From Puffinus mauretanicus (Eukaryota > Chordata > Aves > Procellariiformes > Procellariidae): DNA of 64,000 bases. Position 1 is the first letter of the stretch, and each line of letters starts with the position of its first letter. Position numbers and translations under genes: made by a program. The notes beneath the pieces were generated by a model. It had not been told where the DNA came from. It saw only the letters and a program-made list of their open reading frames with translations, and searched no databases. Below are positions 12,401-25,317 of this stretch, one piece after another. The stretch lies in the NCBI GenBank assembly GCA_023333565.1, contig JAJKFH010002438.1, positions 1,426,001 through 1,490,000 on the forward strand, written 5' to 3'.

Positions 12401-14455
12401 AGTAGAATGAGAAGATATCAGCAAAGCAGTCTTTATTCCCCAAGTCCAACCTGTGGCAGATCTGACCTATGTGGTTGCACAGAACCAGGATGCAACCTTG
12501 CCCTGAATTACTACAGGGATCCAGAGATGCCCGTCAATATTGATCTAACAGAATGGCTCTAGTATCTTGCCCCAGACCCCAGGATGCAGACTTGAGCCTC
12601 AGCCCAGACTGAAAGGCAAGGCTGACACAGAAATGTACCTGCAGATCCATCGGTGTCTGGGCAAAGGCAAATCAGAGCCAGCAAATTCACACCTTAGAAG
12701 ATGTCCTCAAAGACTGTGGTTTTATGGTCAAGAGCAAGTCTTTGAAGCCTGAGATTTCTCAACTCCCTTTTTACAACATGATGTCCAGGCTCCCACCGTA
12801 ACCCTCTGAACACAGTCCAGGTGCCCACACACAGGTGTGTACGTCCATTTGAGCTGCCCTTTGGGATTTTGCCCTGCCACCAGCTGCTACTCCAGAGGTC
12901 TGGAGGTCACATCTGGTCCTGGGTCACATCCACCAAACACAAGTGGATGGATACCTTGGATATCTTAAGGTATCTCAAGTGGAGCTGGACACCTATGACT
13001 AGGTTACCGAATCTCACCCACTGCACATTACTCAACACCATCAGTGGGGATTCAGTTCTACCTAAAGCAGATGCCTCCTGTTTGGACCATCTCTCATCTC
13101 CACTGTCTAGATCACCACTAATGATAATAACATAAACCTGTACTGCACATATAGGTATCCTAACAGAGCGTCTGAATCTATGAGCTGCATCTTAGGGGAC
13201 ACGGATCCCAGCCTCAGCAACTTAAAATGATCTCTGACAACTGATTTTTCAATTTTCGTTAGATTTTAGTATTCTGCCGATGCAGATTTTTTGAGGTTGG
13301 CCTAACATGCGGTCATTTATTTTTCCCCAGTTGTTTACCCTCTCTTTAAACAACATTAAATCTAATGCAAACCAGAGGAGTGTCCAGGTGGCCCAAGAAG
13401 TTTTTGCATACAGAACCGAAGTGTTCAAATCAAGCCATACATTATAGTTGCTGCACCGCAAGTGCATCCGCAAGTAGGCTGGCAGCTAACCTCACCGTGC
13501 ACATCAAGGGCCACAGGAATGTCAACTTACAAATCTCAACCAGGCCCTTCTGCCAAGGGGGAACAGAAGGGTGAAGTCCTCAGTACCTCAGCACGTCAAG
13601 CCGATTGCTCCGAAAAGCGGTAAACCTTTTACTCTACTACAGAAAAGCTGCAATTTGCCACAACAGCAGCAACTTTCCTATGGCACAATGGAGCATCTTG
13701 CTGACGGCCACTAGAATATGTGTCTTACTGAGGGTGCCTGTGAATCTTGCCTCCTTTGGGAGTTTATATATGAAAATCTTGCTTTAAACCACTGAAGAAA
13801 TGCAATCCTGCATTCCTTGTTTACATTGCTAGTATTATTTCTCTGTTTCATGTTTGTCAAGGTAGATTTAAAAAAAAAAAAAAAGCCCCCAAGAATCAAG
13901 TCAATGCCGATGGTATTTTCTGTCAGCAGACACCCAGATTACTATTTAATTTTAGCCAGAAAATAGTTTATACAGTACATTTCTCAGCAGCATTGTCTAA
14001 GAGTCAAAGCAGACAATCTTTTATAACTTGGCTGTCTGCCATGACAAGTTTCCTGGTCCAGTTTCCATTTATTAATATTTATTGTTGCAGTTTTTTAGCC
14101 TCTTCATGGCAAAATATAGTGTTATAAAGATATTGAAAGTGTCATAAGAGACAAAGGCAACATTATGAAAAGTAAAATGGCTTTAAATTTCCAAGCAAAA
14201 TTCTATATGATACATAGCAAAAAACTGATGCAGTTGCATTTCTTAAGGAATACCATCAGTACTTATAGTCCCAAGTGTCATCATTTTATTTCAGCTGTAT
14301 AAAATTGTTTGTAGAGACTCTAAAGAAGAATCTCTGAGGATAAACCTTTCCTCTGTTTATCTGATAATATAAACTTCAAATAGGTTGGCAAACAGGACGT
14401 AGCTGAATCATCAAGATCTGCTGATCAGTCTTCTTACTGGGCTTCAAATTCAGAT
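9403..14455. other. Unassigned single-copy DNA, no gene seen
   Basis: This is a long stretch with no recognised domain, repeat family or RNA gene. The open frames are short, overlap on both strands and resemble no known protein. A donor-like GTAAGA at 9731 has no credible upstream acceptor. An A15 homopolymer lies at 13870-13884. Confidence 0.5.
13870..13884 (+). repeat. A15 homopolymer
   Basis: This is an uninterrupted run of about 15 adenines. No source element was recognised beside it. Confidence 0.9.
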
Positions 14456-15566
14456 AGCATTCTCCTAGACAAGCTGGCGGCTCACGGCTTAGACAAGTAC
14501 ACTCTTCGCTGGGTAAAAAACTGACTGGATGGCCGAGCCCAGAGAGTTGTGGTGAATGGAGTTAAATCCAGTTGGCGGCCGGTCATGAGCGGTGTTCCCC
14601 AGGGCTCAGTTTTGGGGCCAGTCCTGTTCAATATCTTTATCAACGATCTGGATGAGGGGATCGAGTGCTCCCTCAGTAAGTTTGCAGAGGACACCAAGTT
14701 GGGTGGGAGTGTTGATCTGCTGGAGGGTAGGAAGACTCTGCAGAGGGACCTGGACAGGCTGGATCGATGGGCCGAGGCCAACTGTATGAGGTTCAACAAG
14801 GCCAAGTGCCGGGTCCTGCACTTCGGCCACAACAACCCCAGGCAACGCTACAGGCTTGGGGAAGAGTGGCTGGAAAGCTGCCCAGAGGAAAGGACCTGGG
14901 GGTGCTGGTTGACAGTCAGCTGAACATGAGCCGGCAGTGTGCCCAGGTGGCCAAGAAGGCCAAGCATCCTGGCCTGTATCAGAAATAGTGTGGCCAGCAG
15001 GAGCAGGGAGGTGATCGTGCCCCTGTACTCGGCACTGGTGAGGCCGCACCTCGAATCCTGTGTTCAGTCTTGGGCCCCTCACTACAAGAAGGACATGGAG
15101 GTGCTGGAGCGTGTCCAGAGAAGGGCAACGGCTGGTGAAGGGCCTGGAACACAAGTCTGATGGGAGCGGCTGAGGGAACTGGGGTTGTTTAGTCTGGAGA
15201 AGAGGAGGCTGAGGGGAGACTCATCGTGCTCTACAACTACCTAAAAGGAGGTTGTAGTGAGGTGGGGTTGGTCTCTTCTCCAAGTAACAAGTGATAGGAC
15301 GAGAGGAAATGGCCTCAAGTTGCACCAAGGAGGTTTAGATTGGACATTAGGAGAAATTTCCTTTTGAAAGAGTGGTCAGGCCTTGGAACAGGCTGCCCAG
15401 GGAAGTGGTGGAGTCACCATCCCTGGAAGTATTTAAAAGACGTGTAGATGAGGCGCTTAGGGACATGGTGTAGTGGGCATGGTGGTGTTGGGTTGACGGT
15501 TGGACTCGATGATCTTAGAGGTCTTTTCCAACCTTAATGATTCTATGATTCTATGATTCCATGATT
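14456..15566 (+). mobile_element. CR1 LINE, young 5'-truncated copy (plus strand)
   Basis: This is the 3' 1.1 kb of a CR1 retrotransposon. It starts inside the reverse transcriptase, just downstream of catalytic block A. It carries block B ([11 protein letters not shown]) and block C (here FAEDTK). It runs through the C-terminal region and the 3' UTR and ends in tandem ATTCTATG-type octamers (about 15536-15566). It is closely similar to the copies at 43.5 and 49.0 kb, with only scattered mismatches by eye. Truncation at the 5' end is normal for CR1, which is reverse transcribed from the 3' end and often stops early. Confidence 0.97.
14459..15473 (+). pseudogene. CR1 reverse transcriptase fragment, inactivated
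   Basis: The frame opens with ILLDKLAAHGLD and meets a stop (TGA, 14522-14524) before block B. Block B ([11 protein letters not shown]) follows. The catalytic block C reads FAEDT, so the first of the two metal-binding aspartates (FADDT in the 43.6 kb copy) is replaced by Glu. Relative to the other copies, one A is missing at about 14890, two bases at about 14964 and two at about 15129, each shifting the frame; further small indels follow near 15210-15280. The family's terminal stop corresponds to the TAG at 15471-15473. Stop, active-site change and indels together mean it is dead. Confidence 0.93.
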
Positions 15567-17384
15567 TTTCTCTATTTTTTAAAATTCACATTTTTTTATC
15601 TCAGTGAAGTTTCTTTTCTTCCTAATTATTCATTGGGCCATCATCTTTGTATGCAGGTACCCATACACCGGACTAGCAGGTCCCATGTAAACCAGAGATC
15701 AGCTGAAGCCTGAGGATGTATTTTGAACAGATAATGTCTTTATGACCAGTAAATACTGGAATTACTGGTTAAAAACTCTATTGCCTAAATTATTCATAAG
15801 GTCAAATTGCATTGCTATACTGATGTTGAGCCTTGTACTCCAGGAATAAATGTTATAACTGGGACAGTGCTGCAAGTGATGCATTTTGCTGCTTCTGCAG
15901 GATCATACCTCTAAAAAAGTATGTGTGGAAGAGGCCAGGGACTGCACCCAGAAATCACCAAGGATGGATTCATCTCCTTTAGCTTTAAGCCTGTCCCTTG
16001 CATTCCCTTTACAGTAAATTAAAATAAAATGAATACTTCAAAGTCACAATATCTGTCCAGTTTCAGACTTCTACTTTCTCCAAAACAGGTCAGTGCCCTA
16101 GCAATATCCATTTTCCTTCTTTGGCTCTCATGGGAAAGCAGATGACCAAATCAGGTGTACCTAATCCTGTGTACAATTTCCCTGCACAATGTCAAGTGAT
16201 GTTCATAGCCCGAACTCTGAACCAGCCAGGCAATTTTGTTCACTGTTGTAGACCAGCTGGGGCACTGAAGACCAGATTTTTCCAAAGAATTAGACTCCTA
16301 TTTAAGCAAATGACAAAAAGGAATTCTTATTTATGTATTTATTTTGAACAGCACTCAGCAGAAAAATAAACAGAAAATGGCTGCTGGAAGATTTGATGAA
16401 AGTATGAAAATGCAATTTAACAGAAAGAATTTCACTTTGGTTTTGCTTGTAACAGGTTATGAGGATTCTTTTCTATGTTAGGGACCTGACGACTTGTCTT
16501 TCACCCTCAAAAAATCTCTGGTTGCAAGGATGGTTAGCAAAGGTAGTTCATATCATCAGTTTATGAGTGGACAACTTGCTCTGGGTATGAGTATTTTAGG
16601 AGGTGTACAACGATTGTGGTGATCTTGTGACATGAATAAATAATAAAGATCAGTGACAACTGCATAGTAAAATTCAGGACAGAAGTTCACAATTAAATGT
16701 GCATGTTTATTGTTTACTCTAAGTTATAATTCTGTTTAAAAATTAAAAAGTAGCTCATTAGTTGGTAAATTGCATTGTATTTCCACTTAATTTATGAGTC
16801 CTGAGGTGTTTGGACAGGGCTTAACATGACCAAAAACAAATGCTATATGCAACATCCTTTCATTTGCTTTTGGGGTGGTACATGAAATAGTCTCTTTATT
16901 TTAGAAAGCTTTTTCTTTGTGAATCAACATCATTAGCAATCAAAGAAACAGCTATGAGCATTGAGTGCAAATGTTTGAACTTCTATAATTTGCATGTTAT
17001 TAATAAGCAGGCTGGCAGAGTTTGGTCATAAAAGTTTTCTTTGAAAGTTCCCATCGCTGTTACAGCTTGAGTCATGGTAGCAACGGTGAGATGCCTGATT
17101 CCAACTAATGAATGCTTTTAGGGAGCTAGGAGTTGCATCTAGCACAGCGAACGGCAGCCTGGGGCTTGCCCATTGCAGCATGAACCTCCCCTCACACAAG
17201 TCTCCCTCCGTGTGGAGGCAGTTTGAATCCACTCTAGCAAGATCTCCCTTTTTCACTATATGTTCATCTTTGTGCATAGGTCTGCTACCCGTTTTACTTC
17301 TCCTCTCTCTCATTATTGGATTAGTGGACTGCCAAAATACCTAGCACACTGGAGATGGCCAAAGTGGTCCTGCAAAAAGGACAT
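15567..17384. other. Unassigned single-copy DNA, no gene seen
   Basis: This is AT-rich DNA with no recognised domain, repeat family or RNA gene. The open frames are short. Confidence 0.55.
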
Positions 17385-17502
17385 TGAGCCCCCTTACAAA
17401 ACCAGAAGATACCGAGAAGTGAAGGAGCCTGCCCAAGGGCATACAGAAAATGTATGCCAGTGCTTGAAACCAGGTCCTTAAAATTCAAGTCTAGTATCCG
17501 GA
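17385..17502 (-). mobile_element. MIR SINE relic (minus strand)
   Basis: The order of blocks matches antisense MIR: CCCCTTACAAAACC, then GAGAAGTGAAGGAGCCTGCC, then CCAAGGGCATACAG, then TGCTTGAAACCAGGTCCTT. These correspond to MIR antisense blocks of the form TTTTACAGATGAGGAAAC, TTGCCCAAGGTCACACAG and GATTCGAACCCAGG. Divergence is high, as expected for a MIR in a bird. Confidence 0.75.
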
Positions 17503-18594
17503 GGCTTAGAAACCAAGGAGTAAGAACAGGCAGCTGTCGCTGAATTATTGGTAGATTGCCTTGGGGAAACAAAAGTAAAATACCTTGTATAATACAGACA
17601 GAGCCAGAGAGGCAAAAACATCAAACACCAAGTCAAACAAAACTAGTTGTCTTGACTAGTCGGGTTTTCCCTATTTTCTACCCCTAAACTTCATGATCTT
17701 GATGGTTATTTTCATCATCTCAGTGAGTCGCAATAATCAGCAGAGTGACACGAACCAAACCGACAACTGGGGAAAATAACTCTGACCCCTTTGATTAAAA
17801 ATAATCAATAATGCAGCGTGAAAGACTTCAGCAGGTAGGAAGGGCTGATGACTCAGGGGGCACAATGGAAAAGGCCAAGTGAGCGAAACGCAGAGCAGCC
17901 TTCCCCTCCTCTCCCGCGGCTGCCGGCGGGTAGAGCGGGGACGCGGCTGCGGCTCACAGGCAAGCGCAATAACTCTGCCGAATATTGCAATCTATAGTTC
18001 ACTGACCCCAAATGATTACTGCACTCCTCTCATGCGTTCAGTAATTTTCTGTCCTGATTCAGCGGGATTCAAGCGGGCAACCCAAAAGAAACGAAACTCT
18101 TTAGCCCTGCTTAGAAAAACGAATAAAAAGGTGAAATCACAGCCCCCTGCTTCCCCTCATAATTTTTTAATGTCGTGTTGGAGAGTTGGTTTTAAAACCT
18201 CTTTCAGATCTAGCCACAAGAGTGGGCACCTCACTGATTCACTGTGAAATGGCCTCGTCATTAGAGAGGCAGTTTGAGACAACATCCAAAAAAACCTGCC
18301 AGCGGACAACTTCGGCGCACGCTTGTGCCCCAACTCAGAAAGGTGCCGAGGGACCCTCTGAGCCCCTGAGATGACTCTGGTGTTCCCACACCTTGCAGAA
18401 GCCCTAAAATCCCTGCTGTGGTCAAGCAATTAGTATGACATTAAGACAAAGACATTTCTTCAAAGAGAATAATCCCACAAAAGAACCAAGAGCTCTAGGA
18501 ATCTGCACAAGCAGAATTTTTCTGGTGAAGCAGGCAAAGTTGAAATTGTATTGTTTTTCCCTTTATTTTCATTTCAGGAGGAAAAGTGGGTGGT
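17503..18594. other. Unassigned DNA surrounding a motif-dense CpG patch
   Basis: No gene was recognised. The notable part is 17780-17970, listed separately. Downstream, 17970-18430 contains several open frames on both strands without protein-like character. Confidence 0.55.
17780..17970. promoter_or_regulatory. Candidate cis-regulatory element with CpG patch
   Basis: Several signals are compressed here. A CCTTTGAT sequence of LEF/TCF type (17787-17794) runs into a 7-bp perfect inverted repeat, TTGATTA-AAAA-TAATCAA (17791-17808), which places two homeodomain-type cores face to face. A TGACTCAG AP-1-type site follows at about 17848. Then comes an 83-bp patch (17884-17966) with 11 CpG dinucleotides, far above the local background. 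Motif identities are established knowledge. That the segment is an enhancer or minor promoter is inference. Confidence 0.35.
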
Positions 18595-18690
18595 TTTTTG
18601 GGGGGGCTGCTGCCAAGGAATCCCAAAACCTTTTTTTTTGTTTTGGTTTGTTTGTTTGTTTTGGGGTTTTTTTTGTTTATTTTTTTCATT
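18595..18690. repeat. T/G-rich low-complexity tract (TTTG repeats, T and G runs)
   Basis: The tract contains a T6 and G7 pair, then T9, short TTTG repeats (TTTGTTTGTTTG), G4, T8 and further T runs. No source element was recognised. On the minus strand it reads as an A-rich tract, but nothing poly(A)-tailed is visible beside it. Confidence 0.8.
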
Positions 18691-21600
18691 TAAATTTGCC
18701 CATGTTGCTTAAAAACAAGACAATGTGATCAAATATGTGTTCTGAAGACGTGCCTGCCCCCAGCCATGGGACTATCATGTCCCCTGCTCAAGAGGGACTT
18801 GGGAAGCTGTGACAGCCCATCCTCATGCAAGAGGCTCTGAATATACTTGCTGTGGTATTTGGACCCATGCCCATGTTTGAGCCCTGCTATCCAGATCACT
18901 TCAGACACACAGAGTCACTTTTCCTGGCCATTGCTCAGGCATTGGTGGCTCTTTGGTCCCCATAACTGTCCCTTGCCATCGTGGAGCAGGAGAGCAGAGA
19001 AGAGCCAGGCTTCCTGGTGGAGCTCAGACTTGTGCAGTCCAGTGTGTAAGCTACACGAAATGCTAGAAACTCCTCGGTGTCTGGATGCAGGGGACTTCTC
19101 AGCTGCTACTTTGTCTTCTAGGCTTACTGGTCTTCCCATCTGTTCCAGTATGATCCCACAGGTACCAGTCAGCTGGCAGGCTACAAACACCACCATCCTC
19201 AAGCCAGACCCCTAGCTTAGCCCGAGGCCAGAAAGCGACAGTGAACAGACTCTTAATTGTTCAAATACTCACTGCATGAAGCAAATTTTTATATGAATAT
19301 TTCATACAGGCAATTTTTAAGTAAATTGCTACTCTCCACTGAATCTGCTCTCCAGAAGATGCCACCTGTGTTGGCCACTGGAAATTATGAAAATAACACT
19401 GGTCTTCCCAACACAAGGTGGATGGTTTATTTGGAGTTTAATATTATCTCCTCTTTTTACTGCAGGCAGCAGCATTCTCTTGAATGAGTTGTTGACACTG
19501 CAATCCAGATGAGTTTTAATTCTGTTCAGCTACACAAACGTATGAATGTGCTCCTTCAGTAGTCAGCAACAAAAGCAAAACAGACTCAACATCTATAAGC
19601 ATCAAACACAGCCCACATACTTGAGGTACATAAAGACATTTGACACAGTACAAAATTTATAGCAACCCTTTTAGTGCAAGATGCATCACAGCAAAATCTT
19701 GATTTGACTAAGTGTTTGATATTCTCATGCAGCCATTACTGCTAACAGGATTCATAAGTCACATTCCTTTAGCATATGTAACTTTAAAGGGGACCATTCA
19801 TTTCGTATTTAAATCTTACTATAAATTTCCCCAGAGGAAAACCTGCAAAGGATGCAGTCATCCTTACCAGCCAAGGGAGACAAATGTCCAATTTACAATG
19901 ATCTAAAAGATTTGGACTCAAGGATGAAAAGGAAATATTAAATTTTTTCACCATGTTTGCAAAGTTTCTGTTACAATAAAGCTCCTGCCTCCAACGAGAA
20001 TCTAGGTGCCATACTAATGCAAACACAGTAGCAGCATGGTAGCATATAGATGTATGACTGTGAGCAAGGGAATTAGTTTTAGGTGTTCCCAGCTGATTAT
20101 TGGGATGTGGGAAGGGAGATAGCAGTGAAGTCCTAGCAGGAGGCTGACTCCTGTTTATAAGGGGAAAAGAAAGCAAATCCATTTACCACTGCCAGTGACG
20201 CCCCATCCTGTGCTAAAAACTTAGGTACACCTTCAAGACATGACATTTCTGTTTTCTTAGATGGTTGCATGAATAGTGCAATAGGGAATGATAAGACCAC
20301 CTTAACCTTTGGAGTTGAAGCAGCTGAGGGTACTGTTCCTCAGCTGGCACCTAGGAGTCAAATTTTATCAGCTGCGAAGCAAAGGAAAATCACTTCCCCC
20401 AGACTGTCAAGGAAGAGTAGAAGGGGAGCACCCACACGGCCAGCTACTGCATCTCAGCTGGGATGCAGGTACCACCTACACTGGCCTGATCCCTTGGATG
20501 GCAAAGATCACCCCACAGGATGCCATTCCACATTCCCTGCAAACTTAATTTTCAGCTACAGTTACCTTGACTTTTGTCCTGTGAAGGCTTCTTTCTTATT
20601 TTTAAGAAAGACAGAGAGCTCCTAGGACAAGAGAGCCATCAATTTCTACTTCCCAGCAAAGTCCTTCACACTCCTAAGGGAAACTTCTGATGGGAAATAT
20701 TCCCCAAAACTGGGGAACATAATATTAATGTGTAGAAGCAAAAATAAAATTTGTTTCAGCAGTGGCCTGTATCTTGAGACACTTTGCATTAGGTTTTAGA
20801 TGAAAATATTGACAAAACCCAACTTAACCCAAAGAGGGATTTAAAGATCTAATACTACCTCTCTTGTCCTCACCAATTTAGGACTCTGTACAGCTCATAC
20901 TTGCTGCTTACCAGCAGGACACCTTCAGATAATTTGGTTCTGGCAATAACATAACACTTTTTCTAATCACAGCAGACTCCCCCACCAGATGTGCTCTGGA
21001 AGCCCTTGCTGTGGTTCCTCACACTGTGGTGCCTTTGTAAATGCTGCAGCTCATAGCTGCCACGTACAGCACTACATGATAAAAATTAAGACACTTTGTG
21101 TGAAGCTTTGAACGCTTCTCTGAGGGGAAGCTGCCTTCTTATTTAGACTAGCAGAACCAGAACTGAATCTAATAAAGCTGTAGTGGAAGAGACGTGGAGG
21201 AGAGAAAACTTGTTTCTTCCCACAAAGAGGTCCTTCCAACCCACTGCCTGGAGGAACGAGAGACTAGTCCCTTAGGATTGCTCACATGTTTTTGGAGATC
21301 CAATGGGAATCACAAGCTGCAGTTTGTGAACACACAAAATAAACTGAGCAGTGCTGCAGAGGGCCAAAACAACTTTAAAGGCTTCTGATGAATGTATATT
21401 GTCACCTGCAGGTGATGTCTTCAGAGGAATGAGGTGTCACCAGAGCTGCTACTAGGCAGCTGCCATCTGAATGGCTAGTAGGTGCCATTCACTAGCCAAG
21501 CACCCCCAAACACATTGCTTTGTTTTCCATGGTGAGAAATCTCTGTCACTGGCTCTCCTAAGCCTTCGGAGACATGAGGTCCCAGGAGGGGTCCATATCT

Positions 21601-22571
21601 AAGTGTCCCAGAGCACATTCCTCTTCTGCCAGGACCACAAGGAAAGGAAGGAACCAGAAGGCAAATCTATCTACTGAACTTGTCCCTAAGTTTCCTGGTT
21701 CAGGAAGCACTCGACAGGAGTCCTGTGGTCCATGTCCCTGCCTCCTGGATGGGTTCTCCACTTTTCCTAGCACCTTTTTTATATAAACTCAAATGCACCG
21801 CAGGAGCTGTGACCGGACTCCCCCTGCATCCCCACTCCCAACGGGTACTGCAGCCTCTTGCCTCCGCTTCTGTGGTCTTAGTCCTCTGTGCTACTGGGAG
21901 GAATACTGTTCCACATATTCAAGTTATTTTTAGGAATTGTAAAGCTGATGAGTATCCAATGAAGATTAATTTTGACCCTTTTTTTTGAATAAAAACTTAA
22001 ATTTTTCATTGGAGTTTCATTTTTAAGCGCGTGAGTTAAACAGTGGTAGAAATCTCATTTTGTTGACACTTTGTGTTAACAGGAACTGAACACTTCAGAC
22101 AGTCAGTGACTAATATTCAAGACCATTTTCTCTATGGCTGATTTATTTATCTGTAGTACACTGCAATTAAGAGAACAAGCCATGTTTCAGCCAAGGGGGT
22201 AGCAACGAGACAACGATGGTGCTGAGTTAGCAGATGTACATCACAGGGAGGTGCTCAACCTGCTCCTCACAAGATCTGGGATCCCAGCGTTATGCTGCCT
22301 CCATACCTGTGCAAGTTTCCAGCTCCCTTTAACCACAGTTCAGTCTCCTCTGCATATCGCTCTCTATCAGGCAGTCTTCTAATTTCTTGTGTGCTTCCCA
22401 ACATGATCCAGGCTCAGCCCGAGCACAGCGTTACACGTGCTGTGAGACTGCAACCTTCCCCTCTGCGGGTCACCTTCTCAGTAAGTATAAACTAAACCTG
22501 AAGATGAATCTTTATGCAACAAACATATCCAAAAGCTTGTTACACAAATCGGAGAAAGATAGTGGAAATAA
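18691..22571. other. Unassigned single-copy DNA, no gene seen
   Basis: No domain, repeat family or RNA gene was recognised. A donor-like sequence (CTCA then GTAAGTATA) at about 22480, with an acceptor-like CCCTTTAACCACAG near 22337, encloses an open frame of about 48 codons. The peptide is unrecognised and the acceptor is mediocre, so it is only noted here. A weak MIR-like stretch at about 20385-20430 was not called. Confidence 0.5.
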
Positions 22572-22670
22572 GAAAAATAAAATAAAATAAAATAAAATAA
22601 AATAAAATAAACCAAAACAAAACAAAAAACAAAACAAAACAAAAAAAAACCAAAACAAAACAAAATCAAA
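22572..22670 (+). repeat. Compound microsatellite (AAAAT)n-(AAAAC)n
   Basis: About seven and a half perfect AAAAT units (22572-22611) are followed directly by a less regular AAAAC tract (22613-22670). The two pentamers differ at one base, so the second tract may derive from the first, or both may have expanded from a common A-rich tail. No element that would have supplied such a tail was recognised upstream. Confidence 0.95.
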
Positions 22671-25317
22671 CCCACAAGAACACACAAGCAACAGTGTGAA
22701 GTTTCTCTCCTTCAGATGTTGTCATCTCTCCACGTTAAAGAGCCCAACTAGACCTCAACAAGAAGTTAAATGGGTAAAATTAACCATACATTGTGCTGTA
22801 GCTGGATTTCTGTTTGCATTTATCACAGAGCACCCAGCATGGCTGTGACTAAATGTCTTATGGAGAAAAGCAGTTCCTCTTCCTACTTCAAATGTTTAAC
22901 ACATTAACATAGTCAGATTTACGGTTTCTCCTGGGTTGTCTCTCTGTTTCTCTTTAACTTGATGGGTTTCTTCAGACAGCAATAGAGATCTGAAAGAAAA
23001 CCTGAACAGAACCAGACTGATCTGCAGTGCAATGCAGCCCCATTTCTTTAGATCTGACTCCATCTGCCCTCCCCAAATCATCCCCTGCATCCCCTGTGCT
23101 TTCCTTCTCCAGCATCTTTAGCCCCCGACTTGGTCCTTTGCTTATGCTGCCACCTGAGCTACGTGCCATAACCGTCAGCCAAAATGTCCTTTAGGTACAA
23201 TTAGACTATTACCATCAGATACTCTGAAATATGAAGCAAGTGTTCAGCCTTGGGAAGACACAGGGGATCTTTTTAGATTACGCTGGGTGCCACGTACAGG
23301 CAATGACTTGAGAAAAAGGAACAAGCTGCAACAAAATGGACTTTGGTTTCTCTGAGCGCCTGGAGAGCTGGTTTTTCCTGTGAGCCAGGCACTGGCTTAA
23401 GAAATGATTACTCAAAATGTCACTTGCAACGAAGCCAGATTCAGATTCTGTGTCACCAATTTTTCTTTCCTTTGAAGCCGAACCCAAAGCCCTGGACAAT
23501 CATTGCTGCTTCATAGTGAGTTTAACTAATGTGCTAAAAAGCCACTGCTGTCAAAAAGAAGGGCAGCAATATAAAATAAAGCCACTAACCTCCTGCCATT
23601 GAAGTTACTGGTCACATTTGCTTTTATTTCAGCATGAGCAGATTCAGGTCTAGAGTATTCTCAGAAGGAGAATCTTAGAAGCCAGTCATAGGGTAAAATT
23701 AACACCTGCTGACTGATCAGATTTTAGTGATTGCATTTCCTAAAAGTAATGATAGTGCAAAAAAAAAAAAAAAAAGTAGCACATCTCTGTTTTCCCATAT
23801 GTTCAGAATTCACTGCTGTGGTTTCTATCTGTTTTTATTTAAATAGTCTTTGCCTTAGAGAAAACAGTTCCTTTGATGTTACAGTTGACGTTTTGGATTT
23901 ACTCTACGTAAAATTTTTCCGCTGAAGAAGATTCCCATCTCTGCAAAAAAGGAGGGAAAAATAAATCCAACTCTTTTCCTTTAATCCTAGCTACATCCTA
24001 CATTTAAATCAGTGCACAAAGGTAACCAGATCTGGGATCAGCATTTTAAGTTTTCCCAACAAGCTTTCCTATATTAAACCATGATTCTACAGGAATAAGC
24101 CACTCCTTTTGAAAACTTCTTTCTTACTTACTCACTGGATTCCTGTAAGATTTTGGCTTAGCTAACTGTAAATTATCTTTTAATGAATCCACCTTCTGAG
24201 TATTAGGGATGGTAGTGATACTTCTGGTAGGGAACATGTGAGGAGAAAAATTCTCACATGGGTATTTAGGATCATACTGTATAAACAATTACAAGCATTC
24301 AATGTCTGCAGAAAATCAAGTGGCAAATCAGCAGTGAATATCAATTATACATCTGCTGCATCGCAGAGACAGATGGCACGTTAATTGTACATCCGAAACA
24401 TTATGGACAATTTTCCCCACCCCAGCCTCATTGAAATAGTGGCTTTAGCACCTAAAAATATCAAGGCAGGGTATGTGCGCAATGACTCATCTAAGAATTC
24501 ATTTCGGTTTGAAAATAAATATTCTACCAGTAAACCAATAATAATCGCCAAGATTCATAGCTCATATGCAGCAACTGTGCTATCTTGATCTGGGTAAAAA
24601 CTTTTATTGATGAAAAGCAATAGGGCGACCGTACGGGTCACACCACTCAGCTCAGAGTGTGAAATTGTCGAAGAGTTTGAAGATCAATGAGCCAAATTCT
24701 TTTGATTGCATCTGTAGAAATTGGAAATGTCACAGAGATAAGTAGAATAATATGGATTTACACTCTTCTCCCAGCTTGATGCTAGGAGAAGAAAGATCAA
24801 ATCCTTCTCCCTCAGACAGGAATGGTTTTCTGCAATGGGGGAAGTTTTATGGAACTTCAACAGACTCAACTACAGCTACTGACCGCGGAGAAATCAATTG
24901 ACACCAGCCTATGTATGAAAGAATGACTCTGGCTACCCAGAGACAGTTGTGTTAATGCACGAATACCAGAAGTGTTGTGAAAGCTTACTTAATTAAAGAT
25001 TATTAAAAATTAAAACTGACTGCTCTTTCATTCAGAGATGACTATATATTATTCTGTTTGCATAGGCTTTGGCAATTAAGCCATCCCTGCTTTATTATAC
25101 ATGGACAATAATGCAGATTTCAAACAGGATTGGTTCCTTACTCCCATTATGTACAAAACTGCTGGGGTTTTCATTTCTCTGCATGGTCATACAGTCTTAA
25201 AATGTCCAGTAACTCTCTGACATCAGTTTACATTTCATCATGCAAGTGGATAGCATTCATTTCCTCCTCTTCTCCCCAAATATATTTGGAGCTAACCACA
25301 ACACATTTTCTTTGCAG
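22671..25317. other. Unassigned single-copy DNA, no gene seen
   Basis: No domain, repeat family or RNA gene was recognised. An A17 homopolymer lies at 23759-23775. The stretch around 24360-24590 is AT-rich without low-complexity runs and could be conserved noncoding sequence, but this cannot be judged without an alignment. Confidence 0.5.
23759..23775 (+). repeat. A17 homopolymer
   Basis: This is an uninterrupted run of 17 adenines and the longest perfect A run in the window. No adjacent retroelement was recognised. Confidence 0.9.

Noticed and set aside
20385..20430. MIR-like antisense stretch (AAAATCACTTCCCCCAGACT)
   Set aside because: Only one block resembles MIR; the neighbouring blocks needed for a call are absent.
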